Below are positions 34,559-45,108 of a stretch of 64,000 nucleotides of DNA, in pieces. The position numbers were made by a program, and so were the translations under genes. Position 1 is the stretch's first letter. Every line of letters starts with the position of its first letter. This DNA comes from Trichosphaerium sp. ATCC 40318 (lineage: Eukaryota > Discosea > Flabellinia > Trichosidae). Where the stretch lies: contig JALMLS010000334.1 of NCBI GenBank assembly GCA_038496445.1, positions 186,001-250,000 on the forward strand, given 5' to 3'. The notes below the pieces were generated by a model. The model made no database searches and was not told the origin of the DNA. It worked only from the letters and a program-made list of their open reading frames with translations.

Positions 34559-37500
34559 CTATGAACGCACCTCAAAGTCAGGACGCTCTTCTGGTGTTGC
34601 TCCCCAACACCTTGCAACAAGCCTTGTGAGCCAGCCTGGTGTAATAGGAGGTAATGTTGGTGTAAAAGCTTTATCTCTAATTTTCAAGCCGATATCCAAA
34701 ATATCGTCATTGTCTTCATGTGGCTCCTCTCGGGACTAATGTGGATTGTAAGTTTACCAACTATAACCAAGCGATTCTAGGGACGTACCATGCACTCATA
34801 TACCACAATACCAAAACTCCACACATCTGATTTTACTACAGAGAAATTTCAGTTTTTTTGGATTCAATTTCAATTTAAAATTTCCATACCTGAGAAGTCT
34901 TTAGTTGCAGAAAGCGATTCAGGTGCCATCCACCTGATAGGACCTGCAGTTGGATCAGCTGTAACCACATTGTGGTCAGCAAGAAACTGTGAGAATCCAA
35001 AATCACCAAGCTTAGGTGTTAGTTCTTCTGTAAGAAGTACATTACGTGCAGCTAAATCACGATGTATCTATCCAACATTTAATAACACTTAAAGGGGGTA
35101 TATAGTCGTACTATTTTTTCTTTGTGTAGATGGTACACGCCAGCAGCTAAAAGATATTATTTTAGTCCAAGAGGTGATAGAATGTATTTGTTGTTCACGT
35201 ACCAATACCCTTGATGATTTTCAAGAGGACTTTCCTTTTAATGTTACGCGCTGACTTATCATGAAGTAGTACATCTAGTGATCCTCCACCAAGGTATTCC
35301 ATAACAATACCAACGCAATTACGCTCTAAAACAACACCAAGGGTTTGAACAATGTTACTATGTGGACGAAGCGACCTTAATAAAAAATAAGCTAACTTAA
35401 CGAGAGATTAAGACAGTTTCCATACAGCATAAGTCGTGCTTCTGCAACAAAATCGTTTAGATGCTCTCTATCAAAAGTTGTAGCTTCCTTAATAGCTACA
35501 GATATAGCACGCCATGTTGCTTTATAAACAACACCATACGAGCCACGGCCGAGTTCTCTGGACTTCTCAATTTCGCTTGCTTTTATTTTCCACTCCTTAT
35601 CAGCAGGGAACGTACTTGCTTGCTCACCTAAATCAACCGTTTAGTATTTCACGAAATAAAGGAGAAAGATTGAATTGATTGTACTTGGATCAATGCCGGA
35701 CTGATCCTGTACGACTATTGGTACATATGTGGTATCAGCATCAATCAGATTAGGTCTTTTTGCCTTCTTGTTGTGATGCTCTTTACGTCTTCGCGTCACA
35801 AACATCGCAATACCTGCTATGATGGCACCAATCAGTACTAATACTGCTACTACTTCTGGGATAGCAGATTCTGAAATGGATAGAGCGTCATTACGTCCTA
35901 CATTAATTCGAGGAACATCCACGAATCTTATAGACATTTCTAAAGAAAGGTTAACCAACAAGTCAATTATTCTAGTCATTACAACGTACCTAGAGGCACA
36001 GCCTTTGGTAAAGTAGGATGGGAAAATTGTACAGATATGTTAGCAGTGAATACACTACTCTGAGTGAAATCAGGTTCTATTATCAAGAAATCTTGAGTGA
36101 CATTAAATACACCAACTACACCACCAGCTCTGCTATCAGTACGATTTACAATGCTTTGTATAGTAAGAGTAGCATTCTCTTGAGGGCCTAGGATACTACC
36201 CGACGCCATAAAAACTTCTCCAGCCTCAAGAAACGGAGACATGCCCTCTTCTGTCAGATTGCACCAGACATAGACTGACTCTCCAATATTTACTACGTCC
36301 GTCTCTAGCAACAGTTGACTGTCTCTATACAGTATACAAGTCAACTCGAATCGAGACGGTAGGTAAACACATGTAGGATGTGTAATTAAGGTATCATTAA
36401 ACGGATCCAATACACGAATTGGTAAATCAGCTGGGAGTCCAAGAGGTACTATAAAAAAAAAAGTATCAGAGCGAGAAAACAATACTCTTATTTGACAAGT
36501 TTTCTTTTTTTTTTTTGAAATGAAAGTTATGCGTACTTTTTAAACCACTTGGTATCTCTACGAGCTTTGACAAGTACCCGCCTCCCATACCAAGTAGATT
36601 ACCTTGAATAAGATAAGCTCCTTCTAGTGTAGTCCCAGGGTTAAACATAGAAGCGCCAGGTTTCTCATAAAGGAACATATTAACATCAATATTGAACAAA
36701 GTACTGGCTCTGTTCCTTGATGCAAAAATTCTAGGTAATTCCCCTCCACTGACCTAAATTTAAAAAAGAATATCAACACGACAGTTAACTTTTAAGTGGA
36801 TTTGGATTTGCTTACAGAATCAGTGAAGCAGTTTCCTAAAAAATTCTTAATAACCTTTTTCTTTGATTCAACAACATCGTGTCACAAACAACACACAGAT
36901 GGGTATGATCGTACCATATATGTGAGCGTATAATCCCCTATCATTCGGAGAGTTCCATGTAAAGGTACCAATCATACCGAGAACCATTCTTGCAAAGGCA
37001 CCTTGAACATCCTCTATAGTAAAAAATTGCCACATTGCACCATCGTTTCTTGAAGCAGTTCCACCATCTGTCCATCTTTGAAAGAACTCCCCATTTTGTT
37101 CAGAAACAACCAAGTCGTCTTCAGGGTCATAGTTCCTTCCGCAAAATGTTTGATTAAGCGGTGGAACCGTATAGAACCCAGAGGAAACAGTGTCTGTCAT
37201 TCTCAAAAATCCTATTCCATTCAATTAAATGTCATCTACTTTTCTTACACGAAAGAATAAAAACACGTACCGCGAGGACACCCAGGCTTCCATATAACAT
37301 TATCATCAGCGTCAGCATTGTGTTCAATACTCCACCAAGATTGAAAATATCTTATAGGATGACGAACCTCCAATCGAAATCCGTTAGGATTTGGACCTAT
37401 ACAAAGTCAGAAGTGAAGTTGATCACATTTGGAAGATCTTAAAATGCTTACCTCTAGGAGTTTCAGGGATATCTTCCACTTCGAATGAAGGATCTAGAGA

Positions 37501-38515
37501 GCATCCATCACTTCCACATATACCTAACAATCAAGTCAATGGAATGGATATCAATCTTTTTTGCTTGTAATTTACATGAATCCTTAATTTGATAGTATGT
37601 GCTATTGTTTTCAGACTCTGTGCCAGTGGTTACGTAGAACTTATCCATAGTACTGAAAATAGGTACATTGCGTATTTCACCATTCGCAAAGAGCTGCTCT
37701 AGGAGCTCCTAATGTGAGTTAACATTACCTCCTTTACAAAATTTTACATTGTTTACAAAATACAAAAAAAAACCGACGTACTCCTTGTCCCTGTGTAACT
37801 AACGTAAGACACGCGTCTGAAATAGCTGCATATCTTATTCAAAATAAGCCTCTAAAATTACAAGAACTAAAGGTACCTGTCGCCCGAGTTTGGATGCCAG
37901 AAAGTTTGTTCAGAAAACGAAATAATTTGTCCTTTTTAACATGTGGTTTTAGTACACTGTACCTTAGATTGTGAAATAGTACCTGGAACGTGGTAGTCTG
38001 GCCCTTTTTGTCCTCTCCAAAGGAGGATAGCAAACTTATTTGTAAACGTTCGAAAGGAATCATCGCTATTGTAGTCTGCTGCATCACTACTTCGTTGTTT
38101 GTGCTACAACGTACACTTGTGATTAAATTAAACCGTACCTGGGGAATCGAAGCAAATTATCACCAGGATCTTCGCTAACGCATATGGTTGTATTTTCTAT
38201 AGGCGGTGGTACGTATTTCTGGCGTTAAAGGAACAATGTACGGTATTAATATTAAAATTAAACCAAAATGGATACAGAAGAGTTAAACGCAACGTCTCCA
38301 ATAGAGTAGTATCCCTCAGGACACTCAACAAACCTTTGTGTACAGTTTGCAAAAGATACGATACGCGTAGATACGTACCATAACGTTACTTGGTTATCAA
38401 CATCTGAAGGCCAAAAAGCTGCTGTAAATCCGTGAGGTAAAGCCACTTTTAAACCTCCAAGTACAGCGACGGTATAAGTAAGCAATACCAATACCAAAAT
38501 ACTCTTCTTGGCCAT
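34559..38515 (-). CDS. Receptor kinase with tyrosine-kinase-type catalytic loop and unknown ectodomain
   Basis: Single-pass receptor. ATG 38515 opens a signal peptide (MAKKSILVLVLLTYTVAVLG). The ectodomain, about 38400-36000, is Cys- and Asn-glycosylation-rich (FANCTQRFVECPEGYYSIGD; NQTFCGRNYDPEDDLVV; SWWSIEHNADADDNVIW) and matches no domain I know. The membrane span is IPEVVAVLVLIGAIIAGIAM with stop-transfer FVTRRRK (about 35830). The kinase has ELGRGSYGVVYKATW, VAIKEATTF, HSNIVQTLGVVLERNCVGIV, catalytic loop IHRDLAARNVLL, LGDFGFSQFL, IRWMAPESL, DVWSFGIVVYECMS and a final CWGATPEERPDFE. HRDLAARN is the signature of true tyrosine kinases; the rest also fits the TKL group. The ending at TAG 34559-34561 (or a nearby stop after one more intron) is tentative. 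Confidence 0.85.
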
Positions 38516-38689
38516 AACGCCACGAATAGCAGTAAAGAAAGCTTGAAGTTTTTTGTAAAAAATGTAAACAACGGCCAAGTCAGTCAACGCAATTAAATTT
38601 CAAGTTGAAAACAAAAGCTCTCAAATTTACTTCATAAATAAAAAAACGTGCAAATTGCACTTTGCTTTATAATTGCAACTGGTATAACT

Positions 38690-40299
38690 TTACAAGGCGC
38701 GTGCAAAGTCTAGCAACGCATTTACTTTCTCACAAGTATCAGCAGGTTTAGCACTGCCTCCATTGTGTGGTCCTTCATTTTGATAGGTTAGAGCTGATTT
38801 TGCAAGAGCTTTGGCACGATCAATAAGTCCTACTTTTGCTTCACGTGTCTTTAATTCCGCTTGAACATTCTTCGTTTCAACAATGACCATGTTGAGACGA
38901 GCGCGGAATACCTACCAAATGATGAGTACAAATTTAACCTTTACACTTCGCTAATGTACCTCAATATCTACAGTCCTTGCAGCTAGAGTGCTGACTAAGT
39001 TGTTGCTTGCTGTCACCAACTCGTCAATATAAACATTACCTTCTTTTTGTATTGGGGGTTGTGCAGGGGCTTGAACTTTGACTTGGGCCTTTGGTTTTGC
39101 TGTAACACTGGCTTGGACTGGTTTAGAACTTTGAACCTTTGGCTTAGGTGTAGCCTTGACGTGTGTGCCGTTGGATGTTTTTGATGCTGTAGCACCACGA
39201 GGAGACTCGCTGGCAGTCTTTGTAAGATTGTAATCAGGTTAATAATAATTTTTACGCACCTTGCCATTTGTTTGGCGATGCTTGATATATGTCGGGCCAC
39301 ACTGACGAGTTTGTCTCTTAAATAATTAAGATCCTGTACGCATGCGCTGTCATGGGATTTAAATCCTCTAGTCTTAGAAGCCTCTACGAAGCTAATGGCC
39401 TTATCTACAAGAGCTAAGCTCTCTTCCAAGACGCCTGACGAATCAGGAAGTAGTCCTGAGGCTTGTTAGTCATAATCAAGATTTTGTGTTTGATTGTTCG
39501 TGTACCAACGTTCTCTAGAACAGCTTCGATGTAACTATAGCTGAGTGAGTACGCAATACGTAAATTGGAGGTACATTTTGATTGTATCGCCAAAATTGTT
39601 CAAATCAAACGAGTTGTTCGAAACTGTGCAACTACCACGAGCGTCACGTAGTGTAGTGGCTACTTTTGTAATGTAAGCTGGCAATTCCCTGCTGAGTTGT
39701 TATTTTACATAATCTTCTTTAGATTGTTCTTTTTCGTACCTTGTGGTACTAGTAGGAGCTTTTGGAGCTTGAACTGCTAGACGCAATTTAGCGAAGATGG
39801 CCAAAACCTAAACAACTACATTCAGTGTTGCAACTTAAATTTATCCTCCGTACTTTGTCGAATTCATCGTCAGATGGTTTAGGTGTCTGTGTGCGGTGTT
39901 AGGAAGGGATGCTTTTTTTATTTACTTTTAATTAAAAATAATTATTACCTCTGTGCTGCTGCCAGTTGTAGCGTCGCCTATAATAGCGTACCAAGGGTTT
40001 ATTTTCGCTCGAACACTTTTACGGTATGCCGATTGCTTTTTTTCTGACTCAAGCTGCGCTACACGCTCTGCTTCTCGCCTTTCTTCTAGTTCTTTTACTG
40101 CTTGCTCTTCTTCTGGAGATAAAGCTACAGCTTTTGATAGCCGTGGCGAGAGTATAGGCTTTTCTTCTACAGGTTGCTCGTATGGTTGAAGCGCTGGTTT
40201 ACTCCATCCTTTCTTTGCTTCAGGGGGCTTATTCTTGTTTCTGATTGCTCTCAAAATTCTTTTCTGTTCCTTGACCTGTTCTTGTTCCTCGGCGTTCAT
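38690..40299 (-). CDS. Unknown mostly helical protein with charged N-terminus and Lys/Pro-rich linker
   Basis: I do not recognise it. Start ATG 40299 (MNAEEQEQVKEQKRILRAI). A charged N-terminal part with SPRLSKAVALSPEEEQAVKE is followed by NPWYAIIGDATTGS and several exons forming amphipathic helices (VLAIFAKLRLAVQAPKAPTS; ELPAYITKVATTLRDARG; LALVDKAISFVEASKTRG; YLRDKLVSVARHISSIAKQM). A basic Pro/Thr/Gln-rich linker (KVQSSKPVQASVTAKPK) precedes a last helical bundle (YIDELVTASNNLVSTLAART; AKALAKSALTYQNEG). It stops at TAA 38690-38692. The helix pattern recalls the vinculin/talin bundle style, which is an impression, not a match. It shares a 105-base divergent promoter with the WASP-like gene, so a cytoskeletal role is possible. 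Confidence 0.65.
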
Positions 40300-40404
40300 A
40301 GCTGCGTGAAAGTGTAAAAATTATACCTGGCGTGAATTTTCTACACAATGTCAACTGTAGTCTCCGTTATTGTTATAAGTGAATGACCCGTTAATGGTGA
40401 CAAC
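40300..40404. promoter_or_regulatory. Shared divergent promoter region
   Basis: Only 105 bases separate the start codons of the unknown helical protein (minus) and the WASP-like protein (plus). Both promoters must overlap here, so the two genes are likely co-regulated. No specific motif is recognised. Confidence 0.5.
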
Positions 40405-43400
40405 ATGAATCCTTACGGCTACGGGCAAAACAATCAACAGTATAACAACCAATACAATAATGCCCCTCCCACGCAGACGTCATACAACACAGGACAAGTA
40501 AACCAGCAAGGGGGCTATAATACACAAGGTTACAACCAGAATCAATACAACACTACCCAATCCTACGGGCAATCGCAGTATAACACTGGACAGTACAGCG
40601 CGACCAATACGCAACAATATGGAACGAATACATCGTACAATCAAAATCAATACAGCACCAATAATACCTCGTATAACCAAAGCTCGTACACGCCTCCTCC
40701 CGCTTATGGAACGTACGTTCGTGTACATTCGCTAAGTGCTCAAAACCGTTTAGAAACACTGCACAGACGCACGGAGGATACGGCAACACCCAAAGCTACG
40801 GTAAATAATTCAGGCGTTATAATTACTCTTATTCACATGTAAAATAGGCAATACGCAATCGTCCTACCAAGCGCCTGCATCAAATGTACCAGCTGGTTAT
40901 CCTCCTGGGTATAATGGTTCAACATCTTCGTACACTCCATCCTACGGGTAGGAAATAACCCTCTAACGTACCTAACCATACTGTAGAGGTGCCACCAACA
41001 CGAATACGAATTCAGGTTCGTATTATGGAACTGGAAACCAAAGTAGTTACTCTGCTGGGCAGTCTAACTACAATGCCCCTACTTCTGCACATTCGGGCTA
41101 CCAGCAACCCGCCAGCACAGCTGGTTATCCTCCTGGGTATAACGCTTCGGCGTCTGGGTATGTATATGACGTGTTCCTTGTGGTGCACTGGACAAATGTC
41201 ATTTTGTAATTTTTTATGACGTTTTCTTTAGGTATCAATCGGCACCTTACGCGGCGCCAGCATCAACTAGTTCAGTGCCTTATGCACGCGCTCGAACAGC
41301 CATACCTTATGCAAGACCAAAGCAAAAGCAAGCAGCACCTGTTGTTCAACAACAGCAACCTGCCCCTGTAGCACAACAACCAGCTTCATATTCAGAATCC
41401 GGTTCTGGTTCTCAACAAGGAGCGTCATTACGGGGCTCTGTTTCGTCTGAGCAATCTTCATCAAACGCTGAGCAGGAAGAAGCCATGAGGCAGATGGCGC
41501 TTAAGGAAGAAGCATTGAAGAAGAAAGAGGCTGAACTCCAAGCACGTGCGAAGAAAAAGGAAGCTGAAATAGAGGCTTTGCGCGTCAAAATGGAACAGGA
41601 TAAGGAAGAGGCAATTAAAGCTGAAAAGGAACGCCTTTTACTTGAGGAAAAAGCCAAGCAGAAAAAGCGCGAGAGAGAGAAACGAAAAGCCGCCAAGCGC
41701 TTGACAATGCGAGAAGCTGAATTGATGAAGAAAGAAGCAGAAATCATGGAACAACAAATGGAACAACAAGAGTCTTTCTTAGCAGAAAAACGTCAACAAG
41801 AAGAAGCCTTAAAGAGAGAGAAAGCAAGACAGCAAGCTGAATTACAGGTGAGACACGCATACCAACACATACTTGTATCTTGGACACTTCCATATACACA
41901 TCACATTTTGTTATGTTTCCATTCAAACTGACGCGGCTTCCCTAGAAAATCCGTAATGAGCAAGAACAAGCGAAACTTGATTTCCAAAATAAAATGAAGC
42001 AGCAAGAAGCAGAAATGGCTAGACAGAAAAAGGAACACGAAGAGCAGTTAGCAAAGTTACAGGCTGAGATTGACGCGCAAGAGAGTCAGTTACAAGCCCA
42101 AGAACAAAAGGTCAGAGCTGAAAGAGAAGCGCAACAAGCAAAGATACAAACACTTCTAGAAGAGGAAGCTGCACTAAAACGTGCTCATGACGAAAAAGAG
42201 CAAGCACTTAAACTAAAAGAAGATGCATTGCAGTCCACTGCAAGTTCTCTGAAGCGTACGTTGTGCCGGTTCCTTTTGCTGTACTTCTTTTGATACTTAT
42301 ATCATGGTAGAACGCGAACAAGAAGTGCAGACACTCAAGCATCAACAAGATGCTTTAAGACAGGAGAAGGAACAACAAATGGCTGCCTTGGCGAAAAAGC
42401 GACAAGATCTGGAGGCTAAGGAGAATCAAATCAAGCATAAGGAAGAAGAGCAATCAAAGAAACGTCAGCAAATCCTAGAGAAGAAAGCACAATTGAAAGT
42501 AAAGAAAGGAAAAAAGAAAAAGACATCAAAGAAAAAGAATAAGGCTGAGAAACAGGAAAAGCCTGACAAGAAGGCTGACAAAAAAAGTTCGACAAATAAG
42601 AAGGGCATTCACTTTCAGGAACAATTCGACAAGAATAGGCCACCAGTCGGCACCCTCACCATTAAAGGTACCAAAAACAAATTATTATAATTTTGTATCT
42701 GATCAATTGTACTAGTATACGATGCAAAAGGAGGTAAAGCATCGACTCATTACTACATTGCTGTTGCACGTGTTAATTCAAGCATAAACGAACATATCAA
42801 ACTATACAAGACACCTACTATGACAGCACCAAACCTACAATACGGTCATTTGGCTTCAATGTAAGAAAATACTCATTTCATCCTTTTTTTTTGTTGTTGG
42901 CTTATTTTTCTTATTAGTGGCGTATTCAACCCTTATGAGGAAGAAATTGAATTCAAGGTTATGAAGAACAACAAAATTGGATCTGATTCTAACGTGGGCG
43001 AGAAATCGTTCCCTGTTGGCTACTTCAGAACACGATATGATCCGGCCAAGGAAGTGTGGTTTCCTATGCCTTCAAGCCACACAAAAGAACCACTTGAGCT
43101 CAAGATACGCTTCAAATACAAACAGAATAAGTCTGTTGCATCAAAAGGAATTACAGGTCCAACAGGATTCACTCATCAATCGCACTTTGGGTTTGGTAAA
43201 GATGGGACAGTTGATGTTAAGAACTTGCCAAAAAAATGGAAGCAAATTTTCAAAAAAGCTGGCATCAAGAAGAAGGACTTGAAGGATCCAAAGAAGTCGC
43301 AAATTATATTTGCACTCATTGCTGAGCAAATGGGTCCTCCTAATGCAGGTGGCGCCCCACCAGGTGCACCTACAGGCAATGCGCCCCCACCAAGGCCTGC

Positions 43401-44438
43401 TGGCGCACCGCAGAGACCTAGTGGTACTCAACCACCACAACCTCCAAGTAATGCTCCTCCTCGCCCTAGTGCACAAGCTCCTCGCCCACCTGGTCCTCCT
43501 TCCCGCCCTGCTGGCATACCAGCGCCTCCATCGTCCCCAGGTACTTTCTATCGTTTATTGTATCATACTAACACTTAACTAAGCACCTCCTGTGCCTGGA
43601 CCAAGTCCTACACAGCCTCATGGAGCCCCTGTTGATGACGACTTTCCATCCCGTAATCCTCCTCCAAGGCCTGCACCAGCGTCACACCCAGCACCAAGTG
43701 ACGACTTTGCCGTGGCTCCTCAGGAAGATGTGCCTGGTAGAGCACCGCCAATGCCGCCTACAGGAGCACCATCGCGACCTCCAATGGCTCCGCCAACGCA
43801 AGGCGGCGAAGTACCTGGTCGTGCTCCACCACCTCCTCCAGGATATTCTCCAGCAACACCAGGTAATGACACTCCAAGCAGACCTCCACCTGGACCACCC
43901 GGACTACCATCAGGAGGACCACCTGGACCACCCCCACCAATGCCAGTTGGTAACGCACCTGGTGGGGCTCCACCAAGGCCTCCACCTATGCAGACAGGAG
44001 GAGCACCACCTGGACCACCTCCACCAATGCCGCCAGCTGTTGCTGCAGGAGCACCGCCACCACCAAGACCAAATGACTTTCTGTCTCAAATCCAAGGAGG
44101 TGTTAGCCTTCAGAAAGCGCCAGAACATGCACCTGCACCAAGCTCTTCAGGTGGATTTTTGGATGAGATTAGGTACTACCATCTTTTCTCTAGACATTTG
44201 ACTTTCAATCTAACACTTTTCAAGGTTGGGCACAAAACTAAATCACGTTGACCCTGATAACTTGCCATGTACGTATTTAACTATACACACTTGTACTTAC
44301 TACCCAATAGCACTTAATCATTTGAGCGAGGAGCAAGAGAACTCTCTTGCCGGTATATTATCAAGAGCAATGGGTGCTCGACGAACGGACTTGAAAGATG
44401 ACGATAATGATAGCGATTCTGAAGAGTGGTCCGATTGA
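40405..44438 (+). CDS. WASP-like Arp2/3 activator: Q/N-rich start, coiled coil, CRIB, polyproline, WH2-WH2-CA
   Basis: Nucleation-promoting factor for branched actin. Start ATG 40405. Residues 1-300 are Gln/Asn/Tyr/Gly-rich (MNPYGYGQNNQQYNNQYNN), prion-like, in place of the usual WH1 domain. A Lys/Glu coiled coil follows (about 41480-42480), then a Lys-rich block and a C2-like beta domain (about 42600-43080). The CRIB motif is ITGPTGFTHQSHFGFG with LPKKWKQIFKKAGIKKKD, so it should bind GTP-loaded Rac/Cdc42. About 250 residues of polyproline (GPPPPMP type) come next, then WH2 motifs NDFLSQIQGGVSLQKAP and GGFLDEIRVGTKLNHVD, a central helix LAGILSRAMGARRTDLKDD and an acidic end with DSDSEEWSD and its penultimate-region Trp. 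TGA ends at 44438. Basic region and CRIB place it with WASP rather than SCAR/WAVE. Confidence 0.9.
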
Positions 44439-44696
44439 TTGTAAAATAAAAAATCGTTTAAAAAAAGATCAATATTGACGTTAAAAATCGCTCACAGTCT
44501 TGTGATGTGGTTAGCTGGGCGACGAGTTGATGTTCAATTTTAGAAATAGATGGCATATTTATGGAAGTTGTTATAACGGTTAGTTGCCAGTAAGTTTAGC
44601 GACAACACAAATGTGGGTGTATGATACAGGGAGTTTTATTACATTTGGGTTGTTTAGAATACAATTTTTTGAATTTGTGCGCGCAATTCTAGAGAG

Positions 44697-45047
44697 TTAC
44701 CTCCTCTTCTCCCTTCTCTCCCTTAGATGTAATGTGAAGGCGGATGCCTTCACTACTCGTTTGGCTGATTGTCTTGCCTTTTTGGCTTTGCGAATCGTTT
44801 GCGAGAGCGTGTACTCTGTTAGTTTCTTGCATTTCGCCAGCTTTGAGTACCTTCGTAACAAATTCCGCTCTGGTTTGGTTTCAGTGCGTGTTTCGTTGTT
44901 TGCTTGGCGTTCTGCCCTTTGTTGTGCGTTGGCTTGTTGTTGTGCTCGAGCTCGTGCAACAATGTAAGCTCTCCCTCGTGGAGGTCGCTGATTGCCTGTG
45001 ATGACCGCTTGTATGTATGCGAAGCATGTTATGATGAATTTCAGCAT
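44697..45047 (-). CDS. Small basic, possibly secreted hypothetical protein
   Basis: A single open frame of about 116 codons from ATG 45047. It opens with a short hydrophobic stretch that could be a signal peptide (MLKFIITCFAYIQAVITG), then is very rich in Arg, Ala, Gln and Lys (ARARAQQQANAQQRAERQAN; RKAKKARQSAKRVVKAS) and ends REKRR. No family is recognised. It sits between the WASP-like gene end (258 bases away) and the PX-GTPase start (61 bases away, divergent). The GC content is higher than the surroundings, which favours coding, but plus-strand frames of similar length overlap it. Confidence 0.45.
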   Translation of the reverse strand: MLKFIITCFAYIQAVITGNQRPPRGRAYIVARARAQQQANAQQRAERQANNETRTETKPERNLLRRYSKLAKCKKLTEYTLSQTIRKAKKARQSAKRVVKASAFTLHLRERREKRR

Positions 45048-45108
45048 TATTGTTTGAATTTGAGAATTATGAAATAATAAACGCGAGACAAAATTTTTTT
45101 GGTCTTCA

